Of a stretch of 32,106 nucleotides of DNA, positions 16,401 to 23,139 are shown in pieces. Source of the stretch: Ignavibacteriota bacterium (GTDB lineage: Bacteria > Bacteroidota > Ignavibacteria > Tepidaquicellales > OLB5); the NCBI GenBank assembly GCA_003820375.1, contig RPQH01000051.1, positions 1-32,106 of the forward strand. The letters run 5' to 3'. The position numbers were made by a program, and so were the translations under genes. How positions within the stretch are numbered: position 1 is the stretch's first letter; every line of letters starts with the position of its first letter. The notes beneath the pieces are model-generated. The model saw only the letters and a list, made by a program, of their open reading frames with translations. It ran no database searches and had not been told where the DNA came from.

Positions 16401-16542
16401 GAGTGATTTGGCTTAGTTCTTTTAATTACAGAAAGTTAATGGAAAATAATAATAATGAAAAGATATAAATCACGACTTAATCGGTATTTAATAAATAATG
16501 TCACCCTCCGGCAGAGCCGTATCTTCGACTTCGGGATTTAAA

Positions 16543-16596
16543 GCATGTTTATATACAGGCAGGAAGTTCGCATGTTTATACACAGACAGGAGTGCC
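16543..16596. repeat. 27-bp direct repeat, two copies
   Basis: The copies at 16543-16569 and 16570-16596 both begin GCATGTTTATA and contain CAGGCAGG or CAGACAGG. They lie in a 500-bp gene-free stretch before the small HTH gene. Confidence 0.65.
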
Positions 16597-16709
16597 TGCC
16601 TGTTGCAGTCAGGTCTGTGCTACCATGGGTTTTTCGCTTTGTGCCTTTGTGCCTTTGTGGCAGAAATCAAATAGTGAATCCGCCTGGGCGGAGTGAAATG
16701 GTGGTTTGT

Positions 16710-16745
16710 AAATCTGATAAATCTGATAAATCTGATAAATCTGAT
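16710..16745. repeat. 9-bp tandem repeat, four units
   Basis: Four perfect AAATCTGAT units are followed by a partial one. No gene is seen in 16401-16947. Confidence 0.85.
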
Positions 16746-16840
16746 AAATCTTTATTAACTACTTGCAAAAACAAAAATCGTATTGTATATTTGTATAGTG
16801 ATATAGGTTGTCACTGAAGAACTCAGGGCAGCTTTTCTTA

Positions 16841-16875
16841 ATTGCGAATTGCGAATTGACAATTGCGAATTGAAT
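16841..16875. repeat. Heptamer repeat, five units
   Basis: The units are ATTGCGA, ATTGCGA, ATTGACA, ATTGCGA and ATTGAAT, with one offset. They are followed by an AATCCGAAATT-type palindromic stretch to about 16920. Confidence 0.65.
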
Positions 16876-16947
16876 AAAATTTTTCAATCCGAAATTGGCA
16901 ATCCGAAATTCGAAATTCGGAGGGCTGCCTTTTTTTTATTTAAAAAA

Positions 16948-17328
16948 ATGAAAAAAATTAAAATCAGAAGAAAAAGCAAATTATTGTGTGAAATCACGGT
17001 AGAGCCGGAAATGATAGAAAAGATGGCATCATGCGGCTTACCGGATGAAAAAATAGCTGAGATACTGGATGTATCAGCCACACAGTTCGCAAAAACCATC
17101 CGCAGGAATAAAGAGCTGTCGGAGGCAATCCAGAACGGCAGGAATAAGGCATACGCGGAGGTTCATGAAGCATTGTTCCGCAAGGCAACCGGCTTCGAAA
17201 AAACGGAGATATCTTACATAAAGCTTAAGGATAAGGTCATTGCCCAGCCCATAGTGAAATATCATCCGCCCGACCTGCAGTCAATTATAAGCTGGAAACT
17301 CCATAACCGGAAGCAGGACAAATGGTGA
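16948..17328 (+). CDS. Small helix-turn-helix DNA-binding protein
   Basis: This 126-residue protein starts at ATG 16948; the open frame further upstream is only repeat sequence. Basic N-terminus 'MKKIKIRRKSK' is followed by 'MIEKMASCGLPDEKIAEILDVSATQFAKTIRRNKELSEAI', which reads as a helix-turn-helix. 'GRNKAYAEVHEALFRKATGFEKTE' then resembles the small terminase/phage-type HTH proteins that recognise DNA. The C-terminus ('HPPDLQSIISWKLHNRKQDKW') also fits phage small terminase-like proteins. No large terminase or other phage gene is next to it, so it may be a domesticated remnant. A weak GGAGGG lies about 25 nt upstream. Confidence 0.6.
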   Translation: MKKIKIRRKSKLLCEITVEPEMIEKMASCGLPDEKIAEILDVSATQFAKTIRRNKELSEAIQNGRNKAYAEVHEALFRKATGFEKTEISYIKLKDKVIAQPIVKYHPPDLQSIISWKLHNRKQDKW

Positions 17329-17360
17329 TAACAATGGCGAATTGGAAGAGTAATCTACCT

Positions 17361-17530
17361 GTCATTCCCGCATGCTTCTAGCGGGAATCCACTTCAGATG
17401 AAATGGATAATCTTTTAAAATGGTAGTTTTTTCGATTTTCTATACAGGGGATTTTATTTAGTGCATCAATTACTTTTAGTTTATTCATACCTATACAAGT
17501 GGATTCCCGCTAGAAGCATGCGGGAATGAC
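17361..17530. mobile_element. MITE-like element B, 170 bp
   Basis: Its ends are a perfect 33-bp inverted repeat (17361-17393 against 17498-17530, GTCATTCCCGCATGC...). The interior is AT-rich and noncoding. The segment before the right arm (TTTATTC-TACCTATACAA) matches element A at 10213-10371, while the arm sequences differ (CCCGC instead of CCAGC). It sits between the HTH gene and dinB. Confidence 0.7.
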
Positions 17531-17566
17531 AAGAAAGGCGAGCTCGCAATTAGGTTAAAGTGGTTC

Positions 17567-17595
17567 TTGACTACTATATGAATATATATTATATT
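17567..17595 (+). promoter_or_regulatory. dinB promoter with shared SOS-like box
   Basis: TTGACT (17567-17572) and TATATT (17590-17595) are separated by 17 bp; the ATG follows 20 bp later. The spacer begins ACTATA, giving TTGACTACTATA (17567-17578), the same 12 bases as in the lexA promoter. Within it TACTATA-N8-TATTATA forms a direct repeat. It is a candidate LexA operator overlapping the promoter. Confidence 0.6.
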
Positions 17596-17615
17596 CGTAA
17601 TAATGAAAGGAAGGT

Positions 17616-18911
17616 ATGGAAGGTCCGGGGAAAATAAGTTCATCATTTTTTCACAGGAGCGGCAGAGGACCGCATAAACGCGTACGTCTTATGCCGATGT
17701 ACAGCTTTCCGCATCATAAGGATGTAGGCAACAGGCTGGGCGGTTTTCCCGAGAGGCGGTACTTCATCCACCTTGATTTTGATGCGTTCTTCGCACAGGT
17801 TGAACAGCGTGATAACCCGAAGCTGAGAGGCAAGCCAATCTGCGTTGGCGGTGCACCGGGCTATAAGGGCATCGTCATGACATCATCATACGAGGCGCGG
17901 AAATTCGGCGTTAAAACAGGCATGTCAGTTTATGAAGCGCTGCAGTACTGTCCCGACCTTATCTCCGTCCCCTGCTACGGGCAAAAATATGAGTGTATCA
18001 TGCAGAACGTGCTCTCCGAGTTCCGCAAGCACCTCCCCGAAGACTGCATCGAGCAGTATTCCGTTGATGAATGCTTCCTCGAGGTAACAGATGTTGTGAA
18101 CGATTATTTCCAGGCGGCTAAGTTTGCATGGAAGATAAAGCAAATCGTGAAGGAGCTGGAGCATCTCACCGTAACGCTGGGAGTGTCGTTCAATAAAACC
18201 TATGCGAAGATGGCATCCAAGTTCAATAAGCCGGACGGGTTAACAATTCTGCGTGAAGAGAACCGCGCGGATATCTATGCACTGCCCGCAGTGAAGATGT
18301 GGGGTATCGGCAAACGCATTGAGCGGCGGTTAAATCATATGGGACTTTACACCATCGGTGATGTTGCCAACAGCACAATCAATACAATGCACAAGGAGTT
18401 CGGCATTAACGGCGTGATACTTCGTAAGCTAGCCCGCGGCGAGGATACAAGCAGTATTTCGCAGAAGGTTGATTATCAGCAGAAGAACATCAATCACAAC
18501 CACACACTGCATGACGCGATATTTACCAACCCCGAGATTGAAAATGAGATACGCCGCATGATTGAATATGTAAGCCGCAAGCTGAGATTCAAGGGGCTGG
18601 TGACAAGGTATTTTATATTAACGATAAGATATGATGATTTGGGGTACATGTCGGAAAAGATACGGCTGATGAGCTACACGAACGATGAGCGTGAGCTGTT
18701 CAATACGGCAATGCATTTGTATAAGAAATTCCCTGAGCCGGATATACACCGCAAGGCGCGGATGTTCGGGATATCGGTGTTTGACCTGCGGCGTGATTAC
18801 GGCGTTACGCTGGATTTGTTCCGCAAGTGGCTGAGATTCCCCTTCAAGGAGATGGATATACTGAAGGAAAGATACGGGGAGAAGATTATAAGAATTGGGG
18901 TAACGGGATAA
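17616..18911 (+). CDS. dinB: DNA polymerase IV (Y-family translesion polymerase)
   Basis: This 431-residue enzyme copies past DNA lesions with low fidelity. The palm has Asp54 in 'IHLDFDAFFAQVE' and Asp151-Glu152 in 'YSVDECFLEVT' as metal ligands. 'VMTSSYEARKFGVKTGMSVYEA' (about 87-108) belongs to the fingers; 'GIGKRIERRLNHMGLYTIGDV' is the helix-hairpin-helix thumb part. The little finger lies at about 290-395. A 'TLDLF' near residue 405 may be the clamp-binding motif (consensus QLxLF). The N-terminus carries about 47 residues (basic, 'MEGPGKISSSFFHRSGRG...') not usual in DinB. The start is supported by GAAAGGAAGG just upstream and by the promoter. The neighbouring lexA and the shared promoter box indicate SOS control. 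Confidence 0.95.
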   Translation: MEGPGKISSSFFHRSGRGPHKRVRLMPMYSFPHHKDVGNRLGGFPERRYFIHLDFDAFFAQVEQRDNPKLRGKPICVGGAPGYKGIVMTSSYEARKFGVKTGMSVYEALQYCPDLISVPCYGQKYECIMQNVLSEFRKHLPEDCIEQYSVDECFLEVTDVVNDYFQAAKFAWKIKQIVKELEHLTVTLGVSFNKTYAKMASKFNKPDGLTILREENRADIYALPAVKMWGIGKRIERRLNHMGLYTIGDVANSTINTMHKEFGINGVILRKLARGEDTSSISQKVDYQQKNINHNHTLHDAIFTNPEIENEIRRMIEYVSRKLRFKGLVTRYFILTIRYDDLGYMSEKIRLMSYTNDERELFNTAMHLYKKFPEPDIHRKARMFGISVFDLRRDYGVTLDLFRKWLRFPFKEMDILKERYGEKIIRIGVTG

Positions 18912-18925
18912 CAATGATGAATGAA

Positions 18926-18960
18926 GATTACAGATTAAAGATTGCAGATTGCAGATTAGA
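18926..18960. repeat. Heptamer repeat, five units
   Basis: The units are GATTACA, GATTAAA, GATTGCA, GATTGCA and GATTAGA. This is the reverse complement of the heptamer family at 8522-8612. Confidence 0.8.
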
Positions 18961-18990
18961 AGCATTGGGTTAATTATAAATCTCCTTATT

Positions 18991-19138
18991 CTGCCAGTGT
19001 CCTCGATTATTATTCATACAATAATTATAAAGCATCCATGAGAGACACTGGCAGTACGGGCACACGGGTTTATTCTGCCAGTGTCCTCGATTAAAAATAA
19101 TTCTGTAATTATAGAACATCCATGAGAGACACTGGCAG
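18991..19138. repeat. Two 64-bp palindromic units in tandem, with a third half-unit
   Basis: Units 18991-19054 and 19075-19138 each begin CTGCCAGTGTC and end GACACTGGCAG, an 11-bp perfect inverted repeat. They share CTCGATTA and CATCCATGAGA inside. The period is 84 bp. A diverged right half (GACACTGGCGG) follows near 19183. A dense palindrome, GCCTGCCTGC-T-GCAGGCAGGC, at 19261-19281 lies just beyond the lexA stop. I see no gene in 18912-19290. With two units only and no cas gene it is not a CRISPR. Confidence 0.75.
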
Positions 19139-19290
19139 TACGGAAATCTCTGTTAATCACCATTTCACCATTTTACATGTGACACTGGCGGTACAATCAA
19201 TTTTCCAACCTTTCAACCTGGAACCTGCAATCTTGCTTTTCAATTCGCAATTGCCAATCCGCCTGCCTGCTGCAGGCAGGCAATTCGCAA

Positions 19291-19896
19291 TTAAGTTAGG
19301 GACCTTCTCAGCTCAATCACCTTTCCCAGTATTGTAAAGGGTTTGCCGGTGATGGGCTTATACTTCTTATTTGCGGGTTCAAGAAAAATAGTATTTCTCT
19401 TTTTACGCAGGGTTTTTACTGTTGCTTCATCATCGAGCAATGCTATTACAATATCACCGTTATCAGCAGCACTTTGCTTTTTCACGATAACAGTATCACC
19501 TTCCAGGAAACCGGCATCTTTCATGCTGTCTCCTTTTACTTTTAATGCAAATAATTGTGAAGATGACTTGCGTGTTTTGGTCATGTAAACATAATCAACA
19601 ATATTATCATCGGCAAAAGCGGGCTGCCCTGCCATGACCTGCCCGTATAACGGGATAACTGCTGCATTGGCTCTGAGGCTGAAATCACTTTTCAGCAGGC
19701 GTATACTGCGTGAAGTAAAGGGAATCTTCTCGGCAACGCCTTTACGTACAAGAGCATCCATCACCTGCTGTACCATACCTATCTGGAATTCAAATTCAGC
19801 GGAAATTTCAGCATAGGTTGGCGGATAACCTGTTCGGCACTGGTATTTATCTATAAATTGATAAACATCTTTTTGACGCGGACTTAATTCTTGCAT
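19291..19896 (-). CDS. lexA: LexA SOS repressor
   Basis: The 201-residue protein represses DNA-damage genes and inactivates itself by cleavage when RecA is activated. The N-terminal winged helix spans about 1-68 ('LSPRQKDVYQFIDKYQCRTGYPPTYAEIS'). The peptidase half has cleavage site Ala89-Gly90 ('GQVMAGQP'), nucleophile Ser124 ('VKGDSMKDAG') and general base Lys161 ('DEATVKTL'). All three match the S24 family, and the length is typical. There is no Shine-Dalgarno; instead a 9-bp tandem repeat begins 6 bp before the ATG. The likely promoter (20172-20200) gives a leader of about 270 nt. Opposite orientation to dinB and a shared promoter box fit an SOS cluster. Confidence 0.93.
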   Translation of the reverse strand: MQELSPRQKDVYQFIDKYQCRTGYPPTYAEISAEFEFQIGMVQQVMDALVRKGVAEKIPFTSRSIRLLKSDFSLRANAAVIPLYGQVMAGQPAFADDNIVDYVYMTKTRKSSSQLFALKVKGDSMKDAGFLEGDTVIVKKQSAADNGDIVIALLDDEATVKTLRKKRNTIFLEPANKKYKPITGKPFTILGKVIELRRSLT

Positions 19897-19902
19897 GATT
19901 GA

Positions 19903-19956
19903 GTTTGTTAAGTTTTTTAAGTTTATTAAGTTTATTAAGTTTGTTAAGTTTGTTAA
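19903..19956. repeat. 9-bp tandem repeat in the lexA leader, six units
   Basis: Six units of the form GTTTGTTAA (variants GTTTTTTAA and GTTTATTAA) lie directly before the lexA start (19896). Unit number changes would lengthen or shorten the leader next to the start codon without touching the protein. Confidence 0.85.
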
Positions 19957-19994
19957 GTTAAAAAAAGAGCACTTGTCATTCCTATTCTCTCATT

Positions 19995-20020
19995 GTCATT
20001 CCTGTGAAAGCAGGAATGAC
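19995..20020. repeat. REP-like palindrome in the lexA leader
   Basis: GTCATTCCTG and CAGGAATGAC form a 10-bp stem around TGAAAG. It belongs to the GTCATTCC family also seen at 9641, 10213 and 17361. Confidence 0.7.
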
Positions 20021-20171
20021 ATATAAGCCGGACTCTCCATTCCATTTATAGGCTTGCAACCCTTTCCAAATCTATTAAAATCTGCTGTTTTATTTACTTT
20101 TTTGCGAATTTATGTAATATTTCCTTTTATTTTCAAGCCCGCAATATATGCTCCGGGCAGCCCCTTATGCA

Positions 20172-20200
20172 AATATAGTATATCCATTTATAGTAGTCAA
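20172..20200 (-). promoter_or_regulatory. lexA promoter with shared SOS-like box
   Basis: On the minus strand TTGACT (20195-20200) and TATATT (20172-20177) are separated by 17 bp. TTGACTACTATA (20189-20200) is identical to the dinB box. TACTATA-N8-TACTATA is a direct repeat, a candidate site for LexA autoregulation. Confidence 0.6.
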
Positions 20201-20234
20201 GGGTAACGTAAAATAGTGAATTTTCAATTTCCTA

Positions 20235-20263
20235 TTGACTTAGTGGCTGAAATCATATATATT
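20235..20263 (+). promoter_or_regulatory. Promoter of the 87-residue protein, divergent from lexA
   Basis: TTGACT (20235-20240) and TATATT (20258-20263) are separated by 17 bp, with the ATG 47 bp later. It lies 35 bp from the lexA promoter on the other strand. It lacks the TACTATA repeats. Confidence 0.5.
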
Positions 20264-20309
20264 TATATAGTGTTATTTTATATAATGTTAATGTACGGGA
20301 GTCAGCCCT

Positions 20310-20573
20310 ATGTACTACGAACAAAAACAAGCAATGGAATCTGTAGAAGTGATTGCACACTTTCACAATCTGCAGATTGACATTATTAAGTTTAAATGGA
20401 AAAATAAGACTTACAAGGTTGACCATGTTGCCAATAAATGGAAGATTAATGACGGCAAAGACATTGTGAGCCACTTTATCGCAATATGCAAAGACAGCGA
20501 GCTGTTGTGCGAGCTGTCATTTAATCATAGTGATATGAAATGGGAGATTATTCAGTGGGACAACCTTGTGTGA
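20310..20573 (+). CDS. Small protein of 87 residues, possibly linked to Y-family polymerases
   Basis: The short, probably cytosolic beta-rich protein has a core 'FKWKNKTYKVDHVANKWKI' (about 30-48) and ends '...FNHSDMKWEIIQWDNLV'. The W-n-n-n-Y-n-V and late W pattern recalls the small DUF6504-type proteins that accompany Y-family polymerases. The resemblance is weak and the function is unknown. Promoter (20235-20263), CGGGAG eight bases before the ATG, and a strong terminator (20622-20655) mark it as a real monocistronic gene. It is divergent from lexA. Confidence 0.7.
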   Translation: MYYEQKQAMESVEVIAHFHNLQIDIIKFKWKNKTYKVDHVANKWKINDGKDIVSHFIAICKDSELLCELSFNHSDMKWEIIQWDNLV

Positions 20574-20621
20574 CAATGGATACAGCCAAAATTGAGTTTC
20601 CCTCCTCCTCCATATCAGCAA

Positions 20622-20655
20622 AAAAGCGGCAGGGGTAATCGTTACTGCCGCTTTT
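20622..20655 (+). terminator. Intrinsic terminator
   Basis: AAAAGCGGCAG and CTGCCGCTTTT form an 11-bp stem around 12 nt. The right arm ends in a short T run followed by GCTTGTTT. It serves the gene ending at 20573. Confidence 0.8.
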
Positions 20656-20730
20656 GCTTGTTTAATACTTTCATGAAATATTTCTAATGCGGGATGTAAT
20701 AGAATTTGCCCGATAAGAAAGGAAATATCA

Positions 20731-20758
20731 TTGACTTAAGCCGCTTATTATATAATAT
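20731..20758 (+). promoter_or_regulatory. Promoter of the 603-residue surface protein
   Basis: TTGACT (20731-20736) and TAATAT (20753-20758) have 16-bp spacing, about 50 bp before the ATG at 20808. Confidence 0.45.
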
Positions 20759-20807
20759 TAATATGTTCTAACTATTGTTTCCCCAAATTTAAAAAATTAG
20801 GCATAAA

Positions 20808-22619
20808 ATGAAAAAATTCATTTTACTGTTTTTTGTCTTCTCTATTTTTTCTTTCTCTATTTATTCCCAGCCGGCATCACAGCTTGCAAATGATAATACA
20901 CTTTTTATAAAAGGCAATGAAGGAATGCTTGGCGCTCAATGCGTAGGCGGTTTAATATATGATGACAATACATGGGAAAACGGTTACGGCTGGAATCCCG
21001 GATATGGGCTTGGCAAGTGGGTTATGAAGATGACTCCTTTAAATTATCCGTTCACAATTAACCAGGTTTGTTTAGCTCTTACCAGAACTGCCGCAGGTTC
21101 AGCAAACTTTACTTTTGATATTGTATTCTATGATGCAACAGGTACAGGCGGCGGCCCGGGAACATTAGTTCATACTATTTCTAACCAAACTGCAACAGGT
21201 GTACCGATATGGCCAACTGTATCATGGTTTGATTTTACCGGTTTGACCGGTATTCCCCAATTAACAACAGGGCAGAGTTATTATGTAGGCTACAGTTATG
21301 ACCCTGCAACGATGCCTTCTCATTATGTAGGTGCAGATGAAAGTACAACAACTACAATGAGACCGGGTTATGGATATATTCAGTCAGCTTGGGGTACAAT
21401 TCAATCATTTTATGCAACATACAAAGCTATTGGTATAAGATGTGATGGTGCAGGTATAACTTATGCTCATAACATAGAAACAGGTCCGTTCCTTAACTTA
21501 CCGACATTTTTCAGTATAGGCAATCAGAAAATTATAAAAGCAAAAGTGAAAAATCTTGGAACATCAAATGAATCAAACATCCCTATGAAATTCTTCGTTA
21601 ACGGTACACATTTGAGTACATCAACCATGAACCTAAATTCAGGTGCAGTAGATTCAGTATCCTTTGCCTGGACACCTTATGATTCAGGGAACTATACACT
21701 TAAGATTGTATCCGCTTTATCAACTGATGAAAACAGAGCTAATGACACAATATCAACAATTGTTTATGTGTTTCCCCCAGGATATGGTTTTCAATGTTGG
21801 GGAACAGGAACAACACCTGTTGGATACCCTTTCTTTACATCATATATGGACTCGAGAACTGACATGCTTTATACTGCTGCCGAAGTAGCATTTGGTTTAA
21901 ATGCAATAAGAAAAATTGGGTTTACTGTTTTAACAACATCTGCACAGGTCTTAAATGGATTTAAGATAAAAATGCAGAATACATATTTAACATCATTAAC
22001 AGGATTCGTTTCAACCAACTGGACTGAAGTTTATAGTGGTACTTTTGCAATTACAACAGACAGTTTGCAATGGATAACATTACAAACACCATTCTATTAT
22101 AATCAAAGCTGCAATCTTCTGATTGAGATTTGCTTTAATAATTCGAGTTATACTTCAAATTCAATTATTGCTTCAACTTCAAAACCTAATAGAGTGTTTC
22201 ATAATCACCAGAACCTAGTCTCAGGAGATGGTTGTATTGATATTACATCCGGTTCAGTTCAGGCAACATTACCTAATTTATGTTTTATCGGTCATTATAG
22301 TCCAAATCCGGGACCTTGTCTGGTAGAAGTAGTAAATATTCTAAATGAAATTCCGAAAGTGTTTTCACTTTCACAAAATTATCCCAATCCATTCAATCCA
22401 AAAACAATTATCAGTTATCAATTGCCAATTAACAGTGATGTAAAACTTGTAATTTATGATGCATTAGGAAAAGAAATAACTACTCTAGTGAAAGAGAAAT
22501 TACAGCCGGGGATTTATGAAGTAGAGTGGGATGCAAGCGACTATCCAAGCGGCGTGTATTATTATACTTTAAAAACTGAATCTTTTAATGAGACTAAGAA
22601 GATGGTGTTGTTGAAATAA
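20808..22619 (+). CDS. Secreted beta-sandwich protein with CARDB-like domain and T9SS tail
   Basis: The 603-residue protein has a signal peptide (about 1-20, cleaved near 'IYSQ'). A beta-sandwich follows (about 35-200, 'FTFDIVFYDATGTGGGPGTLVHT'). Next is a CARDB-like adhesion domain (about 220-320, 'IIKAKVKNLGTSNESNIPMKF'), then a second sandwich (about 325-500). The T9SS tail covers about 515-603 ('QNYPNPFNPKTIISY'). No catalytic motif is visible, so a binding or structural role at the cell surface is most likely. It has its own promoter and is followed by 520 bp without a gene. Confidence 0.8.
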   Translation: MKKFILLFFVFSIFSFSIYSQPASQLANDNTLFIKGNEGMLGAQCVGGLIYDDNTWENGYGWNPGYGLGKWVMKMTPLNYPFTINQVCLALTRTAAGSANFTFDIVFYDATGTGGGPGTLVHTISNQTATGVPIWPTVSWFDFTGLTGIPQLTTGQSYYVGYSYDPATMPSHYVGADESTTTTMRPGYGYIQSAWGTIQSFYATYKAIGIRCDGAGITYAHNIETGPFLNLPTFFSIGNQKIIKAKVKNLGTSNESNIPMKFFVNGTHLSTSTMNLNSGAVDSVSFAWTPYDSGNYTLKIVSALSTDENRANDTISTIVYVFPPGYGFQCWGTGTTPVGYPFFTSYMDSRTDMLYTAAEVAFGLNAIRKIGFTVLTTSAQVLNGFKIKMQNTYLTSLTGFVSTNWTEVYSGTFAITTDSLQWITLQTPFYYNQSCNLLIEICFNNSSYTSNSIIASTSKPNRVFHNHQNLVSGDGCIDITSGSVQATLPNLCFIGHYSPNPGPCLVEVVNILNEIPKVFSLSQNYPNPFNPKTIISYQLPINSDVKLVIYDALGKEITTLVKEKLQPGIYEVEWDASDYPSGVYYYTLKTESFNETKKMVLLK

Positions 22620-23139
22620 GTTTGCCGTACATCGTGACTCCGGGAAACCGAAGTCACCTGCTTAATTAGTAAAACCGTATTCTGATAAAATCAAAATTTC
22701 TTACAACAATGCGTATGGTAAACTCTTGTATTTTTATATTTTACAACAAATCGCAAAAGATTAAGTTTTGTATGCAAAATATTCCGCTTAAACACCTGAA
22801 GTGATACCTGATTAAATACCTTATATTTCTATTTACAAAATTACAAATATATGTTATTTTAAATAAAACAAATGGCATTTCCGGCAGCTGCCGCGAAGAA
22901 GTATAGTGAATATGTTACTTTCAAACAGATGCATACGGAAATATTATAAAATGAATTATCAGGAGTTATATAGAGTAAAAAAGAAATAAAATAAAACGGG
23001 CAGACACAAACATTCTCTCTCCCTGCTTTTTATAACAGGATAAGCTTAGTCCTTTTATGAATTGTAGTTTTTTATTGTTTGTCTTTTATATTTTAACTTA
23101 ATAAAAGTTAAGCACAAGATAAAAATAAAGGAAGAATGC
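22620..23139. other. Gene-free interval
   Basis: It is AT-rich and without a credible frame. A weak hairpin (GTGACT...AAGTCAC, about 22632-22655) might terminate the preceding gene. A ribosome site AAAGGAAG lies just before the next ATG at 23140. Confidence 0.6.

Noticed and set aside
16849..16947. N-terminal extension of the HTH protein
   Set aside because: The extension is translated heptamer and palindromic repeat sequence; the internal ATG at 16948 starts the recognisable basic and HTH part.
18991..19195. Possible CRISPR
   Set aside because: Only two units and a half-unit, the units are palindromes longer than the gap between them, and there are no cas genes.
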